From assembly GCA_009659925.1 (NCBI GenBank), contig PUXW01000013.1:62001-126000 (forward strand): a DNA stretch of 64,000 bases, given 5' to 3'. The stretch is from Nitratiruptor sp. GTDB taxonomy: Bacteria > Campylobacterota > Campylobacteria > Campylobacterales > Nitratiruptoraceae. The notes under the pieces are model-generated. The model was not told where the DNA came from. It was given only the letters and a program-made list of their open reading frames with translations, and did no database searches. The position numbers were made by a program, and so were the translations under genes. Of the stretch, positions 9,093 through 17,389 are shown one piece after another; position 1 is the first letter of the stretch, and each line of letters begins with the position of its first letter.

Positions 9093-10231
9093 ATCAACTC
9101 CCTTATGGCCCGATGGACCAAGATCGCCTGCTTGTGCTGGAAGACATCGTGGCAGCGGATGATGGAGGCCCCCCGTTCGATAGCGGCCAGGTGGATGGCC
9201 AGGGTCCCCCCCAAACGCTTATGGACCGGAGCCGGATGGATCCGATCAATCATCGACTTCCGGCTCGCTCCCACCAACAGTTCGTAACCAAACCGGCGAA
9301 AGTGGGCGAGATCCCGGATGAGCCGCAAATTATCCTCGAGGTTTTTGCCAAACCCGATCCCAGGATCGAGGATGAGCTCCTGGATTCCAAAGGCGTGGGC
9401 CCGCTCGATCCGCTGGGCGAAGAATTGGGCCACCTCATCCACCACATCCCTATAGGTCGGGTTGTGCTGCATCGTCTCGGGGCGCCCTTGCATGTGCATG
9501 AGGACCACCTTGGCTCCGTGGGCGGCGGCGATTCTAGCGGTCTCGTCGTTGCTTAGGGCAGTAATGTCGTTGAGGATGGCAAAGCCGCGCTCTAGGGCGT
9601 AGGCCGCCACCTTGGGGCGGTAGGTATCGATACTCAGCTCCACCCTCTTGCCCAAGTCGCTCTTGGCAATGGCATCGATAATCGGTCGGACCCGGGCCAA
9701 CTCCTCCTCTTCGGGAATCTCCTTGCTGCCAGGGCGGCTACTCATACCTCCAAGGTCGATGATATCGGCTCCATCCTCGACCATTTGTTCCATCGCTTCG
9801 ACGGCGGCCTCCTCCAGGAAGCGGCTCTGAGGGTAGAAGCTATCGGTGGTGGCGTTGATGATCCCCATGATCTTTGGAGGGGGGGGAGGGGGTTGGCCCA
9901 AATGGTCTAGGAGTTCTCGCCCCACCTTGGCCAATCCAAAGGGTTGGGCCAGCTCCTTGCGGGCCAAACGCTCCAGCTGGCGCCTCGTCCCAATGAGCAG
10001 ACCCTCGACCCGCTCCTTGGCACACACCACTACCCCCTTGGGAACCGCCAGATCGGCCCCAAGACTTAAAGCGTCCTGCTTGAGGATATTGGCCGCTCCC
10101 ACGGACATATCTTTGATGGCAAAAAGGAGGAGCTCCCCCTTCTTGGCCATGATCGTCACCCCCTGGGGTTCAACATCGAGCCTCTCCAGGTAGCCGGGGA
10201 GATCCCCTGGCATGACCCGAATCAATCTCAT
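9089..10231 (-). CDS. folP: Dihydropteroate synthase with N-terminal extension
   Basis: A 380-residue protein. The TIM-barrel dihydropteroate synthase domain starts near residue 120 and carries INATTDSF (125-132), DLGGMSSRPG, SIDTYRP, HMQGRP, LDPGIGFGK, GASRKSMI and RCHDV. It condenses p-aminobenzoate with hydroxymethyl-dihydropterin diphosphate in folate synthesis and is the sulfonamide target. About 115 extra N-terminal residues end in a run of six prolines (114-119); such long FolP proteins are typical of Campylobacterota and the extra part has no function I can name. It overlaps holB and rlmI by 4 nt each. Confidence 0.95.
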   Translation of the reverse strand: MRLIRVMPGDLPGYLERLDVEPQGVTIMAKKGELLLFAIKDMSVGAANILKQDALSLGADLAVPKGVVVCAKERVEGLLIGTRRQLERLARKELAQPFGLAKVGRELLDHLGQPPPPPPKIMGIINATTDSFYPQSRFLEEAAVEAMEQMVEDGADIIDLGGMSSRPGSKEIPEEEELARVRPIIDAIAKSDLGKRVELSIDTYRPKVAAYALERGFAILNDITALSNDETARIAAAHGAKVVLMHMQGRPETMQHNPTYRDVVDEVAQFFAQRIERAHAFGIQELILDPGIGFGKNLEDNLRLIRDLAHFRRFGYELLVGASRKSMIDRIHPAPVHKRLGGTLAIHLAAIERGASIIRCHDVFQHKQAILVHRAIRELI

Positions 10232-10830
10232 CGGCTCCCCTTGTGCTTCAAGAGCATCAACCCGATGGTCGTAACGACCACGGCAGGATTGGCATGGAGC
10301 TCCAAGAGCCAGAAGGCCCGCTGGAACCGGTCCAACTCCCTCTCATCCAGCTGGTATCCCTCCTCCAGGGCGAAGCGGAGCATCGCTTGGAGGACGGCTT
10401 TGGCCTCTTGTTTGGATCCCTTTTTGAGGGAGCGACTCAATTCATAGAGGTGCTGGAGATCGAAGGAGTCCAACCGCAGCGGTTCTCCCTCCTCCTTCGG
10501 GGCAATCCGGCGCAAAGGGAGGCGGGAGCGGATGGTCGCCAGGAAGATGGAGGCATTCTTGGCCGCCAGGAGAAAGGAGACCCCTGGCGGGGGCTCTTCC
10601 AAGACCTTCAAAAGGGCATTTTGGGCATAGATCGTAAACTTAGGGGCCACCAAGGCGATGAGCCGCGGCTCCTCGGTGGCGATGTGGGCCTGAGCGATGG
10701 CCTCTTTGGCGTCCTCGATTCCCAACTCCTCCCGCTGGATGAGGACCAGCCTGTGGGGAGGCCACTCCTCCTGAAGCCCTGCCACGAGGCCCTCCAAATC
10801 GTCGGTGATGACGATCTCACCCCCCTTCAC
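10228..10830 (-). CDS. holB: DNA polymerase III delta' subunit, short form
   Basis: A 200-residue delta' homologue of the sliding-clamp loader. The diagnostic stretch is AQNALLKVLEEPPPGVSFLL (residues ~67-86), followed by a SRLPLRR motif. It lacks the P-loop and the zinc module, as expected for the short delta' of Campylobacterota. The start is GTG, with GGGGAGG upstream inside hobA. It sits between hobA and folP with 4-nt overlaps on both sides. The holA partner is at 29266-30228. Confidence 0.9.
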   Translation of the reverse strand: MKGGEIVITDDLEGLVAGLQEEWPPHRLVLIQREELGIEDAKEAIAQAHIATEEPRLIALVAPKFTIYAQNALLKVLEEPPPGVSFLLAAKNASIFLATIRSRLPLRRIAPKEEGEPLRLDSFDLQHLYELSRSLKKGSKQEAKAVLQAMLRFALEEGYQLDERELDRFQRAFWLLELHANPAVVVTTIGLMLLKHKGSR

Positions 10831-11369
10831 AGCTCCACCTCCCCGAATATAGCCCCATCGAGACTCCGCTCAAAAAGGCGAAAGAGCTGGATCAACTTGA
10901 TATCGAGCATCTCATCTTGGCTCTTGAGGGTGAAGTTGTTTTGCATGTTCTCGTCCAAGATCCACAAGAAGCTATCCTCCCGCCCCTTGGCCACATTCAC
11001 GAAGGGGGAGATGGCCCGCCCTACATACCAGATGAAAAAGCGCTCCTGGAAGGAGATATGCAAAGTTTCGAAGAGGAGGGCGATCTCTTCGTTCCCCTTG
11101 ATCTCCTCTAGATAGGGGGCCAACCGGCGCAGATCGTAGATGGGGATGAAGGGGCGCCCTTGGGCGGGGCGGTTGATGGTAGAGAGCACATACTCCCCGT
11201 ACCAGCGCCGCTCATCGTCGACCAGAAGCAAGATAGTATATCCAGCGAGGATGCGCCGAATGGCATCGACGACCAGAGGAATCCACTCGTAGCGCCGCTC
11301 CTCGAGCCATTGCATCATGCTCTTGTCGGTCCGGATCACTTCGAGGGTCCACTGGTCGAAACGCTTCAT
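10827..11369 (-). CDS. hobA: DnaA-binding initiation factor HobA
   Basis: A 180-residue protein that matches HobA, a phosphosugar-isomerase-like (DiaA-fold) tetramer that binds DnaA domain I and promotes orisome assembly in Helicobacter. I recognise it from the length, the N-terminus MKRFDQWTLEVIR with SMMQWLEERRYEW, the LLLVDDERRWYGEY segment, the C-terminal KLIQLFRLFERSLDGAIFG block, and its position directly after lysC and before holB. HobA is restricted to Campylobacterota, so this gene is the strongest phylogenetic marker in the window. It overlaps lysC and holB by 4 nt each. Confidence 0.93.
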   Translation of the reverse strand: MKRFDQWTLEVIRTDKSMMQWLEERRYEWIPLVVDAIRRILAGYTILLLVDDERRWYGEYVLSTINRPAQGRPFIPIYDLRRLAPYLEEIKGNEEIALLFETLHISFQERFFIWYVGRAISPFVNVAKGREDSFLWILDENMQNNFTLKSQDEMLDIKLIQLFRLFERSLDGAIFGEVEL

Positions 11370-12571
11370 CGATCCAGTTCGTAGGCGCTATGGAGAGCCC
11401 GCACCGCCAACTCGCTGTACTTCTCGTCGATGATCATGCTGATCTTGATCTCGCTGGTGCTGATCATCTCGATGTTGATGTTCTCTTGAGCCATAGTCTC
11501 GAAAGCTTTGGCCGCCACTCCACTATGGGACTTCATCCCTACCCCGACCACACTCACTTTGGCTACGCTGGGATCGTACTCGATGCTTCCACACTCCCGG
11601 CCAAAGGGCTCCATGACCCGACGCACCAACTCCAACTCGTTCTGGGGTACGGTGAAATCCAGATTGGTATGGCCATCGTGGCCGATGGTCTGGACGATCA
11701 TATCCACATTGATGCTCTCATTAGCGAGGGCCTTGAAGATCTCGGCGGCGATTCCTGGTCGATCCTTGACCCCTTGGAGGCTAACCCGGGCCTGATTGCG
11801 ATCGAGGGCAATTCCGCTGACCAAAGGTTTTTCCATGATCTCCTCTTCCTTCGTGATGATGGTTCCTGGAACATCTTCAAAGGTACTCTTGGCCTCGATG
11901 ACCACTCCCAACTTCTTGGCCAGCTCGACACTCCTGTTTTGCAAGACCTTGGCACCAAGACTGGCCAGTTCCAACATCTCGTCGTAGCTGATTTTGGGCA
12001 ACTTTCTGGCCTTAGGCTCGATTCGGGGATCGGTGGTGTAGATCCCGTCCACATCGGAATAGATCTCGCACTTGTCCGCTCCCAGGGCACCGGCGATGGC
12101 CACGGCGGTCAGATCGCTCCCTCCCCGACCCAGGGTGGTGACCCGTCCATCTGGGGTGATCCCCTGGAAACCGGCAACGACGACGATCTTCCCCTCATCC
12201 AAGGCTTGGCGCAGCGGCTTGGGATCGATGCGTTCGATCCTGGCGCTGGTGTGGGTGTCGTCGGTAACGATACCGGCCTGGCGTCCGGTCATAGCAACCG
12301 TCGGGTAGCCCATCTCATTCAAGGCGATGGAAAGGAGGGCCGAAGTGACCCGCTCCCCACTACTTAAGAGCAGATCCATGTCCCGTTTACTCGGGGTAGG
12401 GCTGAAGTGTTTGGCCCACTCGATGAGCTTGTTGGTCTCCCCACTCATGGCCGAAACCACCACCACCACATCGTGCCCCTCGGCTTTGGCCTTGGCCACC
12501 TTCTTGGCCACATGGGCGATCCGATCCAGGTTACCGACACTCGTTCCACCATACTTTTGGACCAGTAGCAT
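11366..12571 (-). CDS. lysC: Aspartate kinase
   Basis: A 401-residue aspartokinase catalysing the first step of lysine, threonine, methionine and diaminopimelate synthesis. The catalytic N-terminus contains VQKYGGTSVGN (Lys6), GFQGITPDGRVTTLGRGGSDLTAVAIA, and SDVDGIYTTDPR. Two C-terminal ACT domains (~265-401) mark the allosteric region, with SLQGVKDRPGIAAEIF and VVGVGMKSHSGVAAKAF. Its ATG shares one base with the rppH stop (TGATG), and its stop overlaps hobA by 4 nt. Confidence 0.96.
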   Translation of the reverse strand: MLLVQKYGGTSVGNLDRIAHVAKKVAKAKAEGHDVVVVVSAMSGETNKLIEWAKHFSPTPSKRDMDLLLSSGERVTSALLSIALNEMGYPTVAMTGRQAGIVTDDTHTSARIERIDPKPLRQALDEGKIVVVAGFQGITPDGRVTTLGRGGSDLTAVAIAGALGADKCEIYSDVDGIYTTDPRIEPKARKLPKISYDEMLELASLGAKVLQNRSVELAKKLGVVIEAKSTFEDVPGTIITKEEEIMEKPLVSGIALDRNQARVSLQGVKDRPGIAAEIFKALANESINVDMIVQTIGHDGHTNLDFTVPQNELELVRRVMEPFGRECGSIEYDPSVAKVSVVGVGMKSHSGVAAKAFETMAQENINIEMISTSEIKISMIIDEKYSELAVRALHSAYELDR

Positions 12572-13032
12572 CAGAAATAGCCCTCCCTCTTGAAATATTC
12601 CAGGACCTTCTTGTAGACCGGTCGTTTGAAGAAGGTCACATACTTGAAGAGCTCCTCGTAGGGGACGAACTTGTAATCGCTAAATTCGGGCTCCTTGGTC
12701 GCCAAGTCGATCTTGGCACCGGGTTTGAGCTTGACCAGGAAGTACTTTTGTCGCTGCCCGTCATAGGGGTACATCTTCTTGGCAATGGTTTTGGGGAAAT
12801 CGTAGCTCACCCAGTCCGGATACTCAGCGATGATCTCCACCTCATCGGTCCCGATCTCCTCTCTCAACTCCCGGAGCAGGGCCTCTTTGGGATTTTCTCC
12901 CTCGTCGATTCCTCCTTGAGGAAATTGCCACGAATCCGCAACGTCACTTCGCTGAGCGATGAAAAACTCCACCTTTTTGGGATAGTTGGAGGAGAGGACA
13001 ATGGCCGCAACGTTGGGTCTGTATCGCTTCAT
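12571..13032 (-). CDS. rppH: RNA pyrophosphohydrolase (Nudix)
   Basis: A 153-residue Nudix hydrolase. The Nudix box GGIDEGENPKEALLRELREE (starting at residue 40) is intact. The N-terminal YRPNVAAIVLS and WQFPQGGI are characteristic of NudH/RppH, which removes pyrophosphate from 5' ends of mRNA or cleaves diadenosine polyphosphates. The ATG at 13032 has AGAGG at a 6-nt spacing, so I prefer it over the TTG one codon earlier. It is the first gene of the eleven-gene operon that runs to cmoA. Confidence 0.92.
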   Translation of the reverse strand: MKRYRPNVAAIVLSSNYPKKVEFFIAQRSDVADSWQFPQGGIDEGENPKEALLRELREEIGTDEVEIIAEYPDWVSYDFPKTIAKKMYPYDGQRQKYFLVKLKPGAKIDLATKEPEFSDYKFVPYEELFKYVTFFKRPVYKKVLEYFKREGYF

Positions 13033-13062
13033 CAATTTCCTCTTGCGCCTTTTTGAAAGTAG

Positions 13063-13070
13063 AGTATAAT
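13063..13070. promoter_or_regulatory. Overlapping divergent -10 boxes for rppH operon and hemW
   Basis: AGTATAAT reads as TATAAT on plus (13065-13070, for hemW) and as TATACT on minus (13068-13063, for the rppH-to-cmoA operon). The two -10 elements share four base pairs, so the two promoters should compete for polymerase. The whole gap between the divergent genes is 69 bases (13033-13101). Confidence 0.5.
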
Positions 13071-13101
13071 ACCCAACTTCGATTTAAAAAAGGATAAAGG
13101 C

Positions 13102-14118
13102 GTGCTCCTTTACCTCCACATCCCCTTTTGCGAAACCAAGTGCCCCTACTGCGCCTTCACCTCCTATTCTGACCACCACAATCTCCAAGAGGCTTACCTC
13201 CAAAGTCTCCTCCGCCAACTCCAAGCCGAACTCCAGGGGGTTGAGAGCCTTGAGACCATCTACATCGGGGGCGGGACCCCTTCCACCATGCCCCTTCGAC
13301 TCCTCGAACCCCTCTTCGACCTTTTACAACCCTACCAGCCCCGAGAGATCACTATCGAAGCCAACCCCACCGCCTCCCGGGAGTGGATCGAGGGGGTAGC
13401 CTCTTTTGCCAATCGGATCAGCTTTGGCGTCCAGAGCTTCCAACCCCAAAAGCTCCGTCTCCTTGGTCGCTCCCACACCCCGCGCGAGGCGATAGAGCGC
13501 ATCGAATGGGCTGCTGGGGCCGGCTTCGAGCAAATCAGCCTCGATCTCATCTACGAGTGTAGTTGCGATACCCTCTCTCTCCTCAAGGCCGATCTGGATC
13601 AGGCCTTACAGCTTCCAATCACCCACCTCTCGGCCTACTCCCTTACCATCGAACCTGGCACCCCCTTCGCCGCTAAACCCGAACGCCACAGACCAGACCC
13701 TGAGCAGGGCTACTTCATCAAGACCTACCTCCAAGAGCACCTCCCCCAATATGAGGTCTCCAACTTCGGAACCCCCTCCCGCCACAACTTGGGCTACTGG
13801 GAGTTGCGCCAATATATCGGGGTAGGATGTGGGGCCGTGGGCTTTCGCCAGAACCGACGGCTCTACACCCATACCGATCTCCACCGCTACCTGGCCCAGC
13901 CCCTCTTTTACCGTGTCGAAGAGCTTACCCCCCAGGAGCTTCAGATGGAGCAGATCTTCCTTGGGCTGCGCTCATGCGTTGGCGTCCCCCAAGAGTTGGT
14001 GGATGGCCAACGGGCCCAAATCCTCGTGGAGGAGGGATTGCTCTTTCTCGAAGGAGGGCGCTTCTACAACGCCAACTACTTTCTCGCCGACGAGCTGGCC
14101 CTCTTCTTGCTCTCCTAG
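13102..14118 (+). CDS. hemW: HemW-type radical SAM heme chaperone
   Basis: A 338-residue radical SAM protein of the HemN family. The cluster motif is CETKCPYCAF (Cys10, Cys14, Cys17, then Phe19). The absence of the fourth cysteine (CxxxCxxCxC) of true coproporphyrinogen oxidase HemN points to HemW, a heme-binding chaperone for respiratory enzymes. Other features are YIGGGTPS, ISFGVQSF, ISLDLIYE and the C-terminal Y-W-E-L-R-Q-Y-I-G-VGCGA region. The start is GTG. It is transcribed alone, divergent from rppH. Confidence 0.88.
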   Translation: MLLYLHIPFCETKCPYCAFTSYSDHHNLQEAYLQSLLRQLQAELQGVESLETIYIGGGTPSTMPLRLLEPLFDLLQPYQPREITIEANPTASREWIEGVASFANRISFGVQSFQPQKLRLLGRSHTPREAIERIEWAAGAGFEQISLDLIYECSCDTLSLLKADLDQALQLPITHLSAYSLTIEPGTPFAAKPERHRPDPEQGYFIKTYLQEHLPQYEVSNFGTPSRHNLGYWELRQYIGVGCGAVGFRQNRRLYTHTDLHRYLAQPLFYRVEELTPQELQMEQIFLGLRSCVGVPQELVDGQRAQILVEEGLLFLEGGRFYNANYFLADELALFLLS

Positions 14119-14129
14119 CCCAATTTCTG

Positions 14130-14135
14130 TAAAAT
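14130..14135 (+). promoter_or_regulatory. Probable -10 box of the tat-queA operon
   Basis: TAAAAT 29 nt upstream of the tatB ATG, directly after the hemW stop, with pyrimidine-rich sequence before it. It is one mismatch from TATAAT. Readthrough from hemW is also possible because no terminator is visible. Confidence 0.35.
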
Positions 14136-14163
14136 CAAGGGAAGATTTCCAAAGGGGTCAGCG

Positions 14164-14547
14164 ATGTTTGGAATGGGCTTTAGCGAGATCCTCATGATTG
14201 CCATTGTCGCCATCATCTTCCTGGGACCCGAAAAGCTCCCCCAATTCCTTGTCGATGTAGCCAAGTTCTTCAAGGGGATCAAGCGGGCCATCAACGACGC
14301 CAAGGCCAATATCGAACGGGAGGTCCAAATCAGCGAGCTCAAGGAGGAGGCCATGGCCTACCGGGAGCGATTCCAGTCGGTCAAGAGCGAGATGGACCAC
14401 TTCACAACCACGATCAAAAGGGAGCTGGAGGAGGACTCTTTGAGTCAGGCCGAAGAGGTGAAGCGGGCCATCGAACCCAAACGGGAGGTAGTCCACTTCA
14501 AGAAGATCCAAAAAGAGCTGGACCGAAAGGATCCTGTCGATGTTTGA
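14164..14547 (+). CDS. tatB: Sec-independent translocase subunit TatB
   Basis: A 127-residue TatA/B family protein. MFGMGFSEILMIAIVAIIFLGPEKLP gives a single N-terminal membrane helix with the conserved FLGPEKLP hinge (residues 19-26), followed by a long charged amphipathic/helical region. The Glu in the early membrane region and the GPEKLP hinge favour TatB over TatA. TatB with TatC forms the receptor for twin-arginine signal peptides. It has AAAGGGG 7 nt before the ATG and overlaps tatC by 8 nt. Confidence 0.92.
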   Translation: MFGMGFSEILMIAIVAIIFLGPEKLPQFLVDVAKFFKGIKRAINDAKANIEREVQISELKEEAMAYRERFQSVKSEMDHFTTTIKRELEEDSLSQAEEVKRAIEPKREVVHFKKIQKELDRKDPVDV

Positions 14548-15289
14548 GGAGCTCAAACCCCACCTGGTGGAGCTGCGCAAACGCCTTTTAATCTCCCTGG
14601 CCACTGTTTTCGTCATGTTTATCCTCGCCTTTGGCTTCTGGGAGACTATTTTGGCCTGGATGCTCGTCCCTCTGGAAGAGGCCCTTCCTCCAGGGAGCGA
14701 AGTGATCTTCACCAAGGTCGGGGAGGCCTTCTTCACCGCCTTGAAGGTCTCCTTCTTTGCCGCCATCATCTTGAGTTTGCCCATTATCTTCTGGCAACTC
14801 TGGCTCTTCGTAGCCCCTGGACTCTACGAACATGAGAAGCGCTTCCTCCTCCCTTTCGTCATCAGCGCCACCGCTATGTTCATCGCTGGGGCCCTCTTCG
14901 CCTATTACATCGTCTTCCCCTTTGGATTTAGCTACCTCATCAACTTCGGGAGTCAGCTCTTCACCGCCCTTCCAAGCATCGGCGAGTATGTGAGCTTCTT
15001 CACCAAGTTGATGTTCGGCTTTGGGATCGCCTTCGAGCTTCCCGTGATCACCTTCTTCCTCGCCACCCTCGGCCTGGTGACAGACGAGAGCCTTAAACAC
15101 TTCTTCAAATATGCCATCATCCTCATCTTTGCCATCGCCGCCCTCCTCACTCCCCCCGACGTCTTGAGCCAACTCCTCATGGCCGGCCCCCTCGTCTTGC
15201 TCTATGGAGTCTCCATCCTCATCGCCCGGGTGGTCAACCCTGCCCATGCCAGTGAGGACGACGATGCCCCGCGACCCCCTGCTCGTTAG
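14540..15289 (+). CDS. tatC: Sec-independent translocase subunit TatC
   Basis: A 249-residue six-helix membrane protein. Conserved parts are HLVELRKRLL near the N-terminus, FTKVGEAFFTALK, FWQLWLFVAPGLYEHEKR, the FGFGIAFELPV stretch and LTPPDVLSQLLMAGPLVLLY. TatC recognises twin-arginine signal peptides and forms the core translocase. The C-terminus ends with an acidic tail (EDDDAPRPPAR) that overlaps the start of queA by 26 nt. Confidence 0.96.
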   Translation: MFEELKPHLVELRKRLLISLATVFVMFILAFGFWETILAWMLVPLEEALPPGSEVIFTKVGEAFFTALKVSFFAAIILSLPIIFWQLWLFVAPGLYEHEKRFLLPFVISATAMFIAGALFAYYIVFPFGFSYLINFGSQLFTALPSIGEYVSFFTKLMFGFGIAFELPVITFFLATLGLVTDESLKHFFKYAIILIFAIAALLTPPDVLSQLLMAGPLVLLYGVSILIARVVNPAHASEDDDAPRPPAR

Positions 15290-16289
15290 CAGCTACGACT
15301 ACCATCTCCCCCCCGAGCTCATCGCCAAGGAGCCGGCCGAGCCGGCTGAATCGGCCAGGCTGCTGGTCTACCAGCGGCGCACCGGGACAATCCGCCACTG
15401 CCACATCCGGGATCTCCCCGGACTCATCCCCGAGGGGACGACCCTCTTCTTCAACGATACCCGGGTCATTAAAGCCCGACTCTTCGGTCGTAAGGCAACC
15501 GGAGGCAAGATAGAGCTCCTCCTCAACCGCCCCCTCCCCCAGAACCGCTTCAACGTCTTCATCAAGGGACGGGTCCGTCCAGGTACCAGGCTCCTCTTCC
15601 CGAAGGGCCTCGAAGCGCTGGTTCAATCGTTGCATCCGGATGGAAGCCGGGATCTCTCCTTCTTCGTGGATCGAGAACCCATCGATTTCTCCCAACTCGT
15701 CTCCATCCTGGAGGAGATCGGCCATGTCCCGTTGCCCCCCTACATCGACCGACCAGCTACGGCCCTCGATACCATTCGCTACCAGCCTGTAACTGCCAGA
15801 ATTCCAGGAGCCGTCGCCGCTCCGACTGCCTCCTTGCACTTCACTCCCCAGCTCCTTGAGGAGCTTCAAAGGCGCTTCCAAACAGCCACCATAACCCTCC
15901 ATGTAGGGGCTGGAACCTTCAAGCCGGTCACCAGCCAGCGGATCGTCGAGCACACCATCCACAGTGAATACTACCAGATCCCCCTGGAGAGTGCTCGGAT
16001 CATTGAGGGATCGAGTCCAATTCTGGCCATCGGAACGACGACGACGAGAACCATCGAATACTACTGGCGTACCCGAAAACGGGAAGGGGAGTGCGATCTC
16101 TTCCTCCACCCCCTCAATCCCCCCCAGCGGGTCGATTTCCTCTTGACCAACTTCCACCTCCCCAAATCGACCCTGATCATGCTGGTCGCCTCCTTCTTAG
16201 GAGTTGAGACCACCCTCGAGCTCTACAAAATCGCCGTGGAGAACCGATACAGATTCTACAGCTACGGAGATGCAATGCTCATTCTCTAA
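15264..16289 (+). CDS. queA: S-adenosylmethionine:tRNA ribosyltransferase-isomerase
   Basis: A 341-residue QueA that transfers the ribosyl part of SAM to preQ1-modified tRNA to give epoxyqueuosine. Family motifs are SYDYHLPPELIAKEP near the start, FFNDTRVIKARL, the GHVPLPPYI block, GAVAAPTASLHF and HVGAGTFKPV. I place the start at ATG 15264, which has GAGG at the right distance and gives the usual N-terminus; an upstream in-frame ATG at 15204 would add a non-conserved extension inside tatC. The gene overlaps tatC by 26 nt. Confidence 0.95.
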   Translation: MPRDPLLVSSYDYHLPPELIAKEPAEPAESARLLVYQRRTGTIRHCHIRDLPGLIPEGTTLFFNDTRVIKARLFGRKATGGKIELLLNRPLPQNRFNVFIKGRVRPGTRLLFPKGLEALVQSLHPDGSRDLSFFVDREPIDFSQLVSILEEIGHVPLPPYIDRPATALDTIRYQPVTARIPGAVAAPTASLHFTPQLLEELQRRFQTATITLHVGAGTFKPVTSQRIVEHTIHSEYYQIPLESARIIEGSSPILAIGTTTTRTIEYYWRTRKREGECDLFLHPLNPPQRVDFLLTNFHLPKSTLIMLVASFLGVETTLELYKIAVENRYRFYSYGDAMLIL

Positions 16290-16299
16290 AGGAGCCACT

Positions 16300-16776
16300 A
16301 TGGAGATACTCTTCATCCGCCACGCCAAGGCCCTCGATCGCAGCCGCTGGTTCCAGGATGATCTGGAGCGCCCCCTCACCCAGGAGGGGATCGAGAAGGC
16401 CAAGGAGTTTTTCGCCAAGATCCGCCGTCTCTACACAATCGATGTGATCATCACCTCCAAGGCGGTTCGAGCAGCGGAAACGGCCAAGCTCCTCCTCAAC
16501 TACTACCCCAACGCCAAGTACTGTGAGACCGCCCGGCTCAATCCCGGAGCCTCGGTTATGGAGATCCAGCGGCTTATCGACGATTTTCGCTCCTATGAAC
16601 ATATCGCCCTCGTAGGCCATGAGCCCGACCTCTCTACCGCTATTGCCTACCTCATCGGCTGCGAGACGGGAGGGAGGATCCGTATGAAGAAGGGGGGCAT
16701 CGCCCAGGTCTGCTTCGATGGCCTCGACTACACCCTCTGCTCCCTCCTCTACCCCAAACTCCTCAAGGGACTCTAA
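16300..16776 (+). CDS. sixA: SixA-type histidine phosphatase
   Basis: A 158-residue phosphohistidine phosphatase of the histidine-phosphatase (phosphoglycerate mutase-like) superfamily. The catalytic motif is FIRHAKA (His8) at the extreme N-terminus, with TSKAVRAAETAKLL and ALVGHEPDLS supplying the second conserved His. SixA removes phosphate from histidine on phosphorelay or phosphotransferase proteins; the substrate here is unknown. AAAGGAG at 16288-16294 fixes the start at 16300, 10 bases after queA. The stop overlaps the ATG of the next small gene (TAATG). Confidence 0.88.
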   Translation: MEILFIRHAKALDRSRWFQDDLERPLTQEGIEKAKEFFAKIRRLYTIDVIITSKAVRAAETAKLLLNYYPNAKYCETARLNPGASVMEIQRLIDDFRSYEHIALVGHEPDLSTAIAYLIGCETGGRIRMKKGGIAQVCFDGLDYTLCSLLYPKLLKGL

Positions 16777-16952
16777 TGGAGCTGCGCGGCGGGGATTTGA
16801 GCAAGATCTTGATCTTCCTTTTCATCATTATCGTCGCCTTGGGGGGAACCTACCTCGAATTCCGCAACTCCAAAGGCAAAAGGGAGGAGTTCCAAGTGGA
16901 CGAAGCCGAACTCAACCGGATCAAACGGGAGGCCATCGAAGAGGGGGATTAG
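16776..16952 (+). CDS. 58-residue single-pass membrane protein, unknown function
   Basis: A small ORF starting at the A of the sixA stop (TAATG). It encodes a short polar head (MELRGGDLSK), one hydrophobic helix (~11-25, ILIFLFIIIVALGGT), then a highly charged tail (NSKGKREEFQVDEAELNRIKREAIEEGD). The layout is that of a single-pass inner-membrane anchor with a cytoplasmic or periplasmic charged helix. Translational coupling to sixA suggests a linked role but I know no family. Its TAG overlaps the stop of the convergent Fur-family gene by 4 nt. Confidence 0.65.
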   Translation: MELRGGDLSKILIFLFIIIVALGGTYLEFRNSKGKREEFQVDEAELNRIKREAIEEGD

Positions 16953-17356
16953 GCCCCTGTATGGCAGGTGGCACACACTCCAGTGACCATCACCATACTC
17001 TCTTTGGGAACGAAGCCATCGGGCAGCAGGAGGGGGAGCCGCTGGGGATGGGGGATGTCATAGATCCGATTACACTGGGTGCAAAAGAAGTGGCTGTGGT
17101 GCTCTTTGACGATCTCGAACTTGCTCTTGCCATTGGGGATCTTGATCTCCTGGATGAGGCCGGCTTCGAGCATGGTGTTGATGTTCTTGTAGACGGTAGC
17201 TAGGGAGATAGAGATGAAGATCTCCTTGATCTCGTTGTAGATCTCTTCGATGTCGGCATGGCCATAGCGTTCTAAGATTTCGAGCATAGCCAGCCGCTGG
17301 GGAGTCGATTTGAGCTCTCTGGATCGTAGGAGCGCCGTGAATCGCTCACTCTGCAC
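16949..17356 (-). CDS. Fur-family regulator, PerR-like
   Basis: A 135-residue Fur-superfamily repressor. The DNA-binding half has LKSTPQRLAMLEIL and SLATVYKNINTM (51-62). The dimerisation half has the EHHSHFFCTQC stretch and two CxxC pairs (Cys92/95, Cys128/131) that bind structural zinc. At the position that separates Fur (Glu) from peroxide-sensing PerR (Asp), the RIYDI motif gives Asp100, which favours a PerR-type peroxide sensor. Glu81 occupies the other discriminating acidic position, so the call is not certain. The start is GTG with CAAGGAG upstream. Confidence 0.8.
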   Translation of the reverse strand: MQSERFTALLRSRELKSTPQRLAMLEILERYGHADIEEIYNEIKEIFISISLATVYKNINTMLEAGLIQEIKIPNGKSKFEIVKEHHSHFFCTQCNRIYDIPHPQRLPLLLPDGFVPKESMVMVTGVCATCHTGA

Positions 17357-17389
17357 GCGGGTCTCCTTGGAGAAAGAAAGTAGTTTTCA

